DNA of 64,000 nt from Rhodococcus sp. IEGM 1379 (GTDB lineage Bacteria; Actinomycetota; Actinomycetes; Mycobacteriales; Mycobacteriaceae): contig NZ_JASHKR010000002.1 in NCBI RefSeq assembly GCF_030056815.1, positions 1 to 64,000 on the forward strand. The letters run 5' to 3'. Position numbers and translations under genes: made by a program. The notes under the pieces were generated by a model. The model did no database searches. It had not been told where the DNA came from and saw only the letters and a program-made list of their open reading frames with translations. Below are positions 24,854 to 33,404 of the stretch, piece after piece (position 1 is the first letter of the stretch; each line of letters begins with the position of its first letter).

Positions 24854-26698
24854 ATGGGATTCAAAGAAGGAAACTTCCCTCCCGTCGACCCCGCCACATT
24901 TATGGACAAGCCTTTCCTCGAGCGATTGCGTGACATGTCCACACATTGGGTGGATCACGGGTTCGGCACGCCGAAGATGGTTCACACCGTCTACATCATG
25001 AAATTGCTGTTTCTCTACTTACTAGCTGGAACATTAATTGCCACTTTGACTTCCGGTCTTTCGTGGGTCGATCCGGCGTCATGGTGGAATCAGCCCATCG
25101 TTTACCAGAAGCTCATTCTGTGGACGATGATGCTCGAAATGCTCGGTCTGGCAGGCTCGTGGGGTCCGCTGGCCGGCCACTTCAAGCCGATGACAGGTGG
25201 CGTTCTCTACTGGATTCGCCCCGGAACAATTCGCTTGCCACCGTGGCCGGGCAAAGTGCCGCTCACGTCCGGCGATACCCGCACGGTCTTCGATGTGGTT
25301 ATCTACGTCGCTGCGGTTGCTAATCTTCTTGTTGCGGCGGTACTTCCAGGTGTGCACACAACCGGAATCGACGCTGCCGTTGCGGATAACGCCGGCCTGG
25401 TACGTCCTGCCGTGCTGTACTCGTTCCTGGCGCTGATGCTGATTCTGGGTCTGCGCGACAAGGTTCCGTTTATCGCCGCTCGCAGCGAGCAGTACCTCCC
25501 CGCGATCATCTTCTTCACGTTCCTTCCGTTCGTGGACATGATCCTGGCACTCAAGTTGCTGATCGTCATGGTGTGGATCGGTGCCGGTATCTCGAAGTTC
25601 GGTCGCCACTTCTCGCTGGTGGTACCGCCGATGATCAGCAATACGCCGTGGATTCCGTCGAAGAAGATCAAGCGTGCGCACTACCGCAATTTCCCGGAGG
25701 ATCTTCGTCCCTCTCGCCTGGGCGGCGGCGTCGCGCACGTGGCCGGAACAATGGTCGAGATCGTCACTCCGTTGATTTTGCTGTTCTCCACCAACAAAAC
25801 GCTCACAATCCTTGCCGTCCTCCTCATGGTCGGATTCCACCTCTTTATCGCGTCGACTTTCCCGTTGGCAGTGCCGCTGGAATGGAATCTGTTGTTCGCC
25901 TATGCCGCGGTATTCCTCTTCCTCGGCTTCCCGGCATGGGACGGCTACGGAATCGGAGCAATGTCCTCGCCGTGGATCACCGTGGGAATTGTTGCAGCAC
26001 TGGCGTTCTTCCCGATCCTGGGAAATTTGCGACCCGATTTGGTGTCATTCCTTCCGTCCATGCGCCAGTACGCGGGCAACTGGGCATCGGCTACATGGGC
26101 CTTTGCTCCGGGTGCTGAAGCCAAGATCGACGAGAACATCAAGCGGCCGTCGCAGGACACACGTAAGCAATTGATGACCATGTACCCCGAGGACGTCTCG
26201 GACGTCGTGCTCCATCAACTGCTGGGTTGGCGATCGATGCACAGCCAGGGGCGTGCGCTGTTCTCCCTGATGATTCGGCATCTCGGTGAGGACATCAATA
26301 CGTACTCCCTGCGTGAGGCCGAATTCAGTTGCAACTCCATCGTCGCTTTCAACTTCGGCGACGGCCACCTTCACGACGAGAAACTGATTGCCGCGATCCA
26401 GCGTCGTTGCAACTTTGCCCCCGGAGAGTTCCTGGTGACCTGGATCGAATCGCAGCCCATTCACAAGGAGACGCAGGAGTACAAGGTGATCGACGCGGCC
26501 CTCGGAGTCATCGAACGAGGCACGTTCAAGGTGGCCGACGCAGTTGCCGAGCAGCCTTGGTTGCCGAATGGGCCCATTCCGTTCGATGTTCAGTGGACAC
26601 TGGATGTACGCGCTGATCGCGCGGTGACGGATCCGAACGTTGTCACCGAGCCGAAGATGCGCACCAAAGAAGGTCGCAACCGAGAGGTGAGTCAGTGA
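24854..26698 (+). CDS. DUF3556 transmembrane protein
   Basis: 614 residues with a polytopic N-terminal region (about eight to ten membrane segments to residue 420) and a soluble C-terminal region of about 190 residues. Landmarks: FGTPKMVHTVYIMKLLFLY, WWNQPIVYQKLILWTMMLE, and GHFKPMTGGVLYWIRPGTIR. I recognise this as the DUF3556 family found in mycobacteria and relatives; its function is not known to me. The start ATG 24854 has AGGAG upstream, and the stop overlaps the FAD oxidoreductase start by four bases, so the two are co-translated. Confidence 0.85.
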   Translation: MGFKEGNFPPVDPATFMDKPFLERLRDMSTHWVDHGFGTPKMVHTVYIMKLLFLYLLAGTLIATLTSGLSWVDPASWWNQPIVYQKLILWTMMLEMLGLAGSWGPLAGHFKPMTGGVLYWIRPGTIRLPPWPGKVPLTSGDTRTVFDVVIYVAAVANLLVAAVLPGVHTTGIDAAVADNAGLVRPAVLYSFLALMLILGLRDKVPFIAARSEQYLPAIIFFTFLPFVDMILALKLLIVMVWIGAGISKFGRHFSLVVPPMISNTPWIPSKKIKRAHYRNFPEDLRPSRLGGGVAHVAGTMVEIVTPLILLFSTNKTLTILAVLLMVGFHLFIASTFPLAVPLEWNLLFAYAAVFLFLGFPAWDGYGIGAMSSPWITVGIVAALAFFPILGNLRPDLVSFLPSMRQYAGNWASATWAFAPGAEAKIDENIKRPSQDTRKQLMTMYPEDVSDVVLHQLLGWRSMHSQGRALFSLMIRHLGEDINTYSLREAEFSCNSIVAFNFGDGHLHDEKLIAAIQRRCNFAPGEFLVTWIESQPIHKETQEYKVIDAALGVIERGTFKVADAVAEQPWLPNGPIPFDVQWTLDVRADRAVTDPNVVTEPKMRTKEGRNREVSQ

Positions 26699-28128
26699 CC
26701 AAGGCCGTAGTTGTCGGCAGCGGGCCTAACGGGCTCGCTGCCGCGGTACACCTTGCACGGAGTGGTGTCGACGTGCAGGTGCTCGAGGCTGCCGAACAGA
26801 TCGGTGGGGGTACCCGATCCGGTCCGATCGACGTTCCCGGACTCATTCACGATCACTGCTCGGCATTTCACCCGATGGGTATCGGTTCGCCGTACCTGTC
26901 CAAGCTGGACCTCGAGCGATACGGTTTGAACTGGCGCTGGGCCGAAGCCGATTGTGCGCATCCGCTCGACAACGGCGATGCGGGCGTTCTCTACCGTTCA
27001 CTCGACCAGACGGCGGCGGAACTCGGCGCAGATGGTCAGAGATGGCATCGCATGTTCAACGACCTGTCGACGGGTTTCGACGCGTTGGCTTCGGACCTGA
27101 TGCGTCCGATTGTCAACATTCCGCGGCATCCGGTAAGGCTGGCTGCTTTTGGCCCACGGGCACTGTTGCCCGCCACAGTCACTGCCAAGCTGTGGAAGAC
27201 GGAGAAGGGCAAAGCGCTCTTCGGTGGGGTCGCGGCACACGCGTACTACCGACTGAAGCGGCCGGCGACGTCGGCCGTGGGTTTGATGATCATCGGCGCC
27301 GGCCATCGTTATGGCTGGCCTGTGGCGGAGGGCGGGTCACGCTCGATCACCGACGCGATGTCGGCGATGCTCCTCGATCACGGCGGAAAGATCGATACCG
27401 GGGTACGGGTACGTAGCGCCCGGGAACTGCCCGACGCGGATGTTGTTCTGCTGGATGTGAATCCGAGCGGTGCGCTCGAGATTCTGGGTGATCGACTCCC
27501 GTCGCGCGTGGCGAAGGCGTATCGAAAGTTCAAGCAAGCACCCGGCGCGTTCAAAGTCGACTTCGCGATCGAGGGCCATGTTCCGTGGACCAATCCCGAT
27601 TGTGGACGCGCCGGAACAGTCCACTTGGCGGGCGGTTTCGAGGAGATCGTGGCGGGTGAGCGTGAGGTCAATTCGGGGAGGATGCCTGATCGGCCGTTTG
27701 TTCTGATCGGTCAGCAGTACCTAGCTGACCCCACCCGCTCGTCGGGAAATATCCACCCGCTGTATGCCTACGCCCATGTGCCGCATGGATATTCCGGGGA
27801 TGCGACGGAGGCGATCACTCGCCAGATCGAACGTTTTGCTCCGGGATTTCGGGAACAGATCATCGCTACGTCAAGCCGCAGTACTGCCGACCTGGCGCGA
27901 GACAATCCGAATCAGGTGGGCGGCGATATTGTCGGCGGCGCGAATTCCGAACTGCAAGTGGTAATGCGCCCGCGCATCGCCGTCGATCCGTACAGTACGG
28001 GGATCGCGGGCACCTATCTGTGCTCGGCGTCGACGCCACCGGGCGCCGGCGCACACGGAATGTGTGGGTACAACGCGGCGGAGTCGGCGCTGAAGTACCT
28101 ACGACGTCAGGGCGCGGAGGTTTTGTGA
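26695..28128 (+). CDS. Phytoene desaturase-like FAD-dependent oxidoreductase
   Basis: 477 residues. The N-terminal dinucleotide fold VVVGSGPNGLAAAVHLARSG with VLEAAEQIGGGTRSG, and the C-terminal FAD motif YLCSASTPPGAGAHGMCGYN, put it in the CrtI-like NAD(P)/FAD oxidoreductase group. Substrate unknown; hydrophobic lipids or isoprenoids are usual for the fold. It overlaps both neighbours by four bases (GTGA at each end), inside the acyl-CoA synthetase/DUF3556/PucR operon. Confidence 0.88.
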   Translation: MTKAVVVGSGPNGLAAAVHLARSGVDVQVLEAAEQIGGGTRSGPIDVPGLIHDHCSAFHPMGIGSPYLSKLDLERYGLNWRWAEADCAHPLDNGDAGVLYRSLDQTAAELGADGQRWHRMFNDLSTGFDALASDLMRPIVNIPRHPVRLAAFGPRALLPATVTAKLWKTEKGKALFGGVAAHAYYRLKRPATSAVGLMIIGAGHRYGWPVAEGGSRSITDAMSAMLLDHGGKIDTGVRVRSARELPDADVVLLDVNPSGALEILGDRLPSRVAKAYRKFKQAPGAFKVDFAIEGHVPWTNPDCGRAGTVHLAGGFEEIVAGEREVNSGRMPDRPFVLIGQQYLADPTRSSGNIHPLYAYAHVPHGYSGDATEAITRQIERFAPGFREQIIATSSRSTADLARDNPNQVGGDIVGGANSELQVVMRPRIAVDPYSTGIAGTYLCSASTPPGAGAHGMCGYNAAESALKYLRRQGAEVL

Positions 28129-29447
28129 GCAGTCCCTCGAACAAGGATCGAGGTGCTGGCGCGAGACGGCGCCTCGCCCGGGTGCCTGCTGCCGCCGAAC
28201 CGGAAGTGCTTGCCGTGGTTGCAGAATTGGCTCGACGTCTCGACGTGCGCAGTGCTGATATCGCACGTGAGATGGCTGTCATGATGGCTAACGAGATCGA
28301 TCAACTAGACGACGACGCCAACCTCGTCGAGATGCTCGAAGCCAGCGTTCAGGGAAACGTCACGACCATCGTCCATGTTCTGGCTAACGACATTCCGATC
28401 GATCATCTACAACCGACCACCGCTGCGGTGGAATATGCTCTGCGACTGGCCCAGCGAGATGTTCCGTCCAATTCGTTGGTCCGTGCATACCATATGGGTC
28501 AGGGCGATCTGATGCGTATCTGTCACGATGAGGTCAGCGCCCTCGACATCTCGGCACGACTCACTCTTGCAGTGTTGAAACATGTTTCGGATGTTGTGTA
28601 CAGCTATATCGACTGGATAACGCTCTATGTATTCGATGCCTACGAGCAGGAGCGGAGTCGGTGGATCAACGCGCAAGGTAACCTGCACTCGGCGGCGATC
28701 CATGCTCTCCTCGCCGGAAGTGGAGGGGAAACAGCAGCTTTCGAGGCCGAAACCGGATATCGACTCGATCAGAATCATCTGGCCGTAGTTGCCTGGTCGA
28801 CGTCGGACGCGGATGTGTTGGGATTCAATGCCCTCGACCGCCTGGTGCGTGATCTCGGTGCCACTGCCGGTGCGGACAAACCCGTGATCGTGACCGCCAT
28901 CGACCGTCGTACGGTGTGGGCGTGGCTGCCTTTCGGTCGACGAATCCCGGCGCCGGATCTCGATACGCTGGCCGCGTCCGTGCCCCTCGACGGTGGTACT
29001 CGGGTAGCCATCGGCCTCCCAGGTTCGGGAGTCGAAGGATTCAAACGCTCACACCAGCAGGCGCGCGCCGCATATTCCGTTGCTGCTGTGCCCGATACAC
29101 CTCCGCGCCCGGTCGTAAGTTTCGGAGATCGCGGTGTCGCGGTGGTGTCACTTCTGTCGGAAAATCTCGAGTCGACAAAATCCTGGGTATGGGAAGTGCT
29201 GGGGCCGTTGGCCGACGACACGTCGTCGGCCGCAATCCTGCGCACGACGCTGAGTGTCTACTTCGCGCATGGCGAAAGCCATTTGCATACCGCCAATTAC
29301 ATGAATCTGCACCGCAATACGGTGAAGTACCGCATCAACAAAGCGTTGGCAGACCCGGTGACGACCGGTCGGGACAAGCTGGATCTGGCCTTAGCGTTGC
29401 AGGTGTGCGAGTTGTTGGGTAGATCGGTACTGCGTCCATCGGATTGA
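28125..29447 (+). CDS. PucR family helix-turn-helix regulator
   Basis: 440 residues from GTG 28125, which overlaps the preceding stop; the frame is open 35 codons further but without reason to use it. The C-terminal HTH is YFAHGESHLHTANYMNLHRN then TVKYRINKAL; a CdaR-like domain precedes it. As the last gene of the operon it is the likely local regulator of the acyl-CoA synthetase/DUF3556/oxidoreductase genes. Confidence 0.85.
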   Translation: MSSPSNKDRGAGARRRLARVPAAAEPEVLAVVAELARRLDVRSADIAREMAVMMANEIDQLDDDANLVEMLEASVQGNVTTIVHVLANDIPIDHLQPTTAAVEYALRLAQRDVPSNSLVRAYHMGQGDLMRICHDEVSALDISARLTLAVLKHVSDVVYSYIDWITLYVFDAYEQERSRWINAQGNLHSAAIHALLAGSGGETAAFEAETGYRLDQNHLAVVAWSTSDADVLGFNALDRLVRDLGATAGADKPVIVTAIDRRTVWAWLPFGRRIPAPDLDTLAASVPLDGGTRVAIGLPGSGVEGFKRSHQQARAAYSVAAVPDTPPRPVVSFGDRGVAVVSLLSENLESTKSWVWEVLGPLADDTSSAAILRTTLSVYFAHGESHLHTANYMNLHRNTVKYRINKALADPVTTGRDKLDLALALQVCELLGRSVLRPSD

Positions 29448-29554
29448 TGTGGTGGTTCTGGCACGCCCTGTTGATGGAGTCCGGGAACTAGTTCGAATTG
29501 AGTCTGCGGTCGGTCCAACGCGGTCATGTCGGCAGCGTGTCATACGGTATTCAC

Positions 29555-30838
29555 GTGACTTCTCCGTGGACTGCTGGGCAGGTGGCGTCGGTAGCTCCCG
29601 ACGCCACCTTGCTGGCCGCTGCGCGGAAACTAGCTGGGTCGTGGACGCTTACCGGTCACCATGAGAACGCTCTCTGGGGCCTGTGTCAGGGCAGTGGGTC
29701 CAAGCCTTACCAGGCAATAGTCGACCTGAGTGGCCCCGCGTACAAGTGCTCGTGCCCTAGCCGTAAGTTCCCGTGCAAACACACCTTGGGACTTCTCGTC
29801 GAGTGGTCCGAAGGGCGCGTGCCGACGGCGTCGGAGCCTGCCGATTTTGCAGCCGAGTGGCTGGACCGCCGGGAAGAGAAGGCAGTAACCACCCGACCGG
29901 CCGCGACAAAAGTTGTGGACCCTTCCACCGCTCAGAAGCGCGCCGAGCGAGTGGCCGGTGGACTCGTCGAACTCGACCTGTGGATTACCGACCAGGTCCG
30001 GGGCGGCCTGGCAGCGATGGACAAATCGTGGGAGGCGTTGGACGCGGTAGCCGCCCGTATGGTCGACGCCCAAGCCCCGGGAGTAGCGGGAACGCTGCGT
30101 ACTTTGGCGGGCATTGTGGCATCGAACGAGAACTGGCCTGAAAAAGTGCTCGACGAACTCGCACGCCTGCACCTCCTGGTCGCTGCGCATCAGAAGATTG
30201 CTGAACTTCCTGAAGCTCTTCAAGATTCGGTACGCGCTCATGTGGGCTATCCGGTCGGCACGGACAGCGTCATGGAGCGTCCATCCGTTCGCGATCACTG
30301 GATGGTGATGGGTACTCGGGTCACCGAGGAAAAACGGCTCTTCGCCCGTACTGTCTGGTTGCTTGGCCGAGTAACCGGCCAATGGTCTGTTCTGCTCGAC
30401 TTTTCGCACGGTTCCCCCAACTTCTCCGGAGTTGTCCCGCCCGTTGTCGGATATCAGATTGACGCCGATCTCCATTTTTATCCCGGTGCGGCGGCACTGC
30501 GGGCGCGACTGGGAAACTTGCACAGTGAAGAGGAACCGTTCACGACGGCGCCACACGGCAGCATCGACGTCGCCTTGCATAGCTATACCGATGCGGTGAG
30601 CGCTGATCCGTGGTTGCGATCCTGGCCGGTGATGATCAGTGCGGTGACACCGTCGTATGTCGACGGCTCGTGGTTCCTGGTCGATGAAACTGGCACTGCG
30701 CTTCCCGCAGAAGGTGATTCGCTCTGGACCCTGCTCGGAATTTCCGGCGGCTATCCGGTGACGGTATGCGGTACCTGGAATGCCCATGCCATCAGCCCGA
30801 TTTCGGTATTTACGAGCGGTCAGGTGATCGCGCTGTGA
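29555..30838 (+). CDS. SWIM zinc finger protein
   Basis: 427 residues from GTG 29555 (MTSPWTAGQVASVAPDATLL). There is no Shine-Dalgarno; CATACG eight bases upstream could be a -10, so a leaderless start is possible, and TTG 29498 is a longer alternative. The SWIM motif is KCSCPSRKFPCKHTLGLL: Cys65, Cys67, Cys74 and His76 in the C-x-C-x6-C-x-H pattern, expected to bind zinc and nucleic acid or protein. The remaining 340 residues are not similar to anything I recognise. First gene of a five-gene operon; its stop overlaps the DUF5691 start (GTGA). Confidence 0.88.
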   Translation: MTSPWTAGQVASVAPDATLLAAARKLAGSWTLTGHHENALWGLCQGSGSKPYQAIVDLSGPAYKCSCPSRKFPCKHTLGLLVEWSEGRVPTASEPADFAAEWLDRREEKAVTTRPAATKVVDPSTAQKRAERVAGGLVELDLWITDQVRGGLAAMDKSWEALDAVAARMVDAQAPGVAGTLRTLAGIVASNENWPEKVLDELARLHLLVAAHQKIAELPEALQDSVRAHVGYPVGTDSVMERPSVRDHWMVMGTRVTEEKRLFARTVWLLGRVTGQWSVLLDFSHGSPNFSGVVPPVVGYQIDADLHFYPGAAALRARLGNLHSEEEPFTTAPHGSIDVALHSYTDAVSADPWLRSWPVMISAVTPSYVDGSWFLVDETGTALPAEGDSLWTLLGISGGYPVTVCGTWNAHAISPISVFTSGQVIAL

Positions 30839-32307
30839 GTAGCTTGATATCGACGGCTTTGCTTGGAACCTTGCGCACGGCGGTAGCTTTCGAAGATCTT
30901 CCCGCCGATGTACGTGCAGCGGTGGCAACGCGCGACGGTGACCCTGCTGTAGTTCTCCTCGCCGCGGCAACTCTCGAGCGCGCTTACCGCGCCGGGGGAG
31001 CGGGTTCCACCACGGCAGAAGTGCCTCCGCCTGCCCCCGAGGATTCGAGATTGACGCTCCCCGAATCGTCGTCCGCGCACCTACTGTCCATGCTTGCGGC
31101 CAAGGCTACGCTGCTTGATGACTGGTTCTCGTTGGCAATCGAGCGCAACTTCCGGGCGCCGGATCACCTTGTGGCAGAGCTTCTTTCCTGCGCTCGGGCC
31201 AGTGAGCTTTATCGTGAGAACATTCTGCTCATTGTCGGTGAGCGTGGACAGTGGTTGGCTGCACGAAATCCCGAATGGTTCATGCTGATCCGCCACCGAG
31301 ATGCCGACCCGGGGCTTTGGCGTCACGGCACTCCTGCAGAGCGACTCCAGTGGTTGGCCGATGCTCGTCGAAGTGATCCCGCGCTGGCCCTGGCCGAGTT
31401 GTCACAGACCTGGGAAACTGAACGGGGAGAACATAAAGCAGCATTTCTCGCAGCACTTTCCGCCGGTTCGTCTGCTGGCGATATTCCGCTCCTCGAGCAT
31501 GCTCTTGATGACAAACGGAAAGATGTACGACGCGAAGCGGTCAGCATGCTGCGGCGACTGCTGGGGTCGCAGTTTGCGGAGCGAATGGCGCAGCGAGTGC
31601 AAGCGTGGGTCCGAGTCGAACAGGGCAGGATCGCCGTTGATGTTCCCGAGGAAATTGACGCCGCAGCCCGTCGTGACGGTATCGAGGACCGGCCGAACCC
31701 GCACACCGATTACCGGGCCGAGTATGTGCGGCAGGCAATCGCTGCGGCGCCGTTGACGCTGTGGAGCACCATGATCGGTGAACCTGCCGCGGTGTTGAGT
31801 TCGATCACCGAAGCCGTCTGGGAACCAATCCTGCACGACGCGTGGTCCACTGCAGCTGTGTTGCAGCATAACTCGGAGTGGGCCGAGGCGATCTTCACGG
31901 TCCGCGGGTTGTCGACCGACAGGCGCTTGCTCCCTTTGATTCCCGGACGCGTGTTGGCTGATCTCCTACTGTCCGGAACCGGCGACGCCAATGTGCTCCA
32001 TCCGGACCGGGTGGCAATCTACGAAGCGCTTCCTCGCCCGTGGCCCGCGGACATCACCGCGTCCGTCATTGCACAGTGGGAACGAGTGGCGGCCCGACGC
32101 GCGGACGGCGGCGCCCGCGCCAACGAGTTCTCGCGCTACAAGTATGCAGCCTCGCTGCGTCTTGCGCAGGCAAACTTTCCTTACAGCGCAGTGCCTTTGC
32201 TGGACCGGGCGGTTGAGCGCGCACGAGATATCGACTGGCAACAAGCTTTTGTCAAGGCTGCCACCACAATTGTCCACCGCAAGACCCTGCTCGAGGAGCT
32301 CACATGA
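30835..32307 (+). CDS. DUF5691 family HEAT-like protein
   Basis: 490 residues from GTG 30835, overlapping the SWIM stop. It is mostly alpha-helical, with at least one clear HEAT-like unit (IPLLEHALDDKRKDVRREAV) near residue 225, suggesting a scaffold. No catalytic motif is seen. I place it in DUF5691 from its start VSSLISTALLGT and its genomic company (MoxR, DUF5682, VWA). It overlaps the AAA gene by four bases. Probably an adaptor that connects the ATPase to a partner (inference). Confidence 0.8.
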   Translation: MSSLISTALLGTLRTAVAFEDLPADVRAAVATRDGDPAVVLLAAATLERAYRAGGAGSTTAEVPPPAPEDSRLTLPESSSAHLLSMLAAKATLLDDWFSLAIERNFRAPDHLVAELLSCARASELYRENILLIVGERGQWLAARNPEWFMLIRHRDADPGLWRHGTPAERLQWLADARRSDPALALAELSQTWETERGEHKAAFLAALSAGSSAGDIPLLEHALDDKRKDVRREAVSMLRRLLGSQFAERMAQRVQAWVRVEQGRIAVDVPEEIDAAARRDGIEDRPNPHTDYRAEYVRQAIAAAPLTLWSTMIGEPAAVLSSITEAVWEPILHDAWSTAAVLQHNSEWAEAIFTVRGLSTDRRLLPLIPGRVLADLLLSGTGDANVLHPDRVAIYEALPRPWPADITASVIAQWERVAARRADGGARANEFSRYKYAASLRLAQANFPYSAVPLLDRAVERARDIDWQQAFVKAATTIVHRKTLLEELT

Positions 32308-33404
32308 CGGCTACACCTGGTCCAACCTCATTGATGCGTCCGCATGCCGAGCAGGAGTACGCGCAGGAACTTGCTGCACTGGCTGCCACCGACACGCGCT
32401 CACGCCCACCGTCGTGGAATCTCTCACCGTGGGCCGTGGTCACGTACTTGCTCGGCGGAACTTTGGACGACGGTACCGTCATTTCGCCCAAGTATCTCGG
32501 CCCCCGTCGGCTCATGGAGGTGGCTGTCGCAACTCTTGCGACAGACCGCGCGCTTCTTCTCCTCGGCGTTCCCGGAACAGCTAAAACCTGGGTATCCGAG
32601 CATCTTTCGGCCGCAATCTCCGGCGCCTCGACGCTCCTGGTTCAGGGCACGTCGGGCACGCCGGAAGAGGCGATCCGATACGGCTGGAACTACGCGCGAC
32701 TCCTGTCCGAGGGGCCGACTGCCGGCGCACTGGTGCCCTCTCCGGTAATGACAGCAATGAAAACCGGAAAGATCGCTCGTATCGAGGAACTGACCCGCAT
32801 CCCGGCCGACGTGCAGGATGCGCTCATCACCATTCTGTCCGAGAAGACGCTGCCGGTCCCCGAACTGGGCACCGAAGTGCAGGCATCCAAGGGATTCAAT
32901 CTCATTGCCACAGCAAATGATCGAGATCGTGGAGTCAACGATCTCTCCTCCGCTCTGCGTCGACGGTTCAACACCGTCGTGCTGCCGTTGCCGGCCAGTG
33001 AGGAAGACGAGGTTGCCATCGTCGCTCGACGCGTCGAACAGTTGGGCGCCGCACTGGAGCTTCCTGCCGTGCCGGCTGCCGCCGACGAAATCAGGCGCGT
33101 GGTCACCGTGTTCCGTGAACTACGTTCCGGCACTACGTCTGACGGCCGCACCAAGCTCAAATCTCCTTCCGGCACACTGTCTACGGCTGAAGCGATTTCC
33201 GTGATCACGAATGGGCTCGCGTTGTCGGCACATTTCGGTGACGGCGTACTTCGTGCCTCCGACGTGGCAGCCGGCATCTTGGGCACGGTCGTCAAGGATC
33301 CGGTTGCCGACAAGGTCGTGTGGAACGAGTACCTCGAAGCCGTGGTTCGTGAACGAGGTGACTGGTCCGACTTCTACCGGGCGTGCCGCGAGGTCACCGG
33401 GTGA
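32304..33404 (+). CDS. MoxR-type AAA+ ATPase
   Basis: 366 residues. Walker A LLGVPGTAKTWVSE (from Gly88), Walker B region KIARIEELTRIPADVQDALI, sensor 1 LIATANDRDRGVNDLSSALR and an arginine finger RRRFN are all present, so an active hexameric ATPase is expected. MoxR ATPases act with VWA proteins as chaperones that insert metals or remodel complexes; a VWA gene is two genes downstream. ATG overlaps the DUF5691 stop (ATGA), and its own stop overlaps the DUF5682 start (GTGA). Confidence 0.92.
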   Translation: MTATPGPTSLMRPHAEQEYAQELAALAATDTRSRPPSWNLSPWAVVTYLLGGTLDDGTVISPKYLGPRRLMEVAVATLATDRALLLLGVPGTAKTWVSEHLSAAISGASTLLVQGTSGTPEEAIRYGWNYARLLSEGPTAGALVPSPVMTAMKTGKIARIEELTRIPADVQDALITILSEKTLPVPELGTEVQASKGFNLIATANDRDRGVNDLSSALRRRFNTVVLPLPASEEDEVAIVARRVEQLGAALELPAVPAAADEIRRVVTVFRELRSGTTSDGRTKLKSPSGTLSTAEAISVITNGLALSAHFGDGVLRASDVAAGILGTVVKDPVADKVVWNEYLEAVVRERGDWSDFYRACREVTG

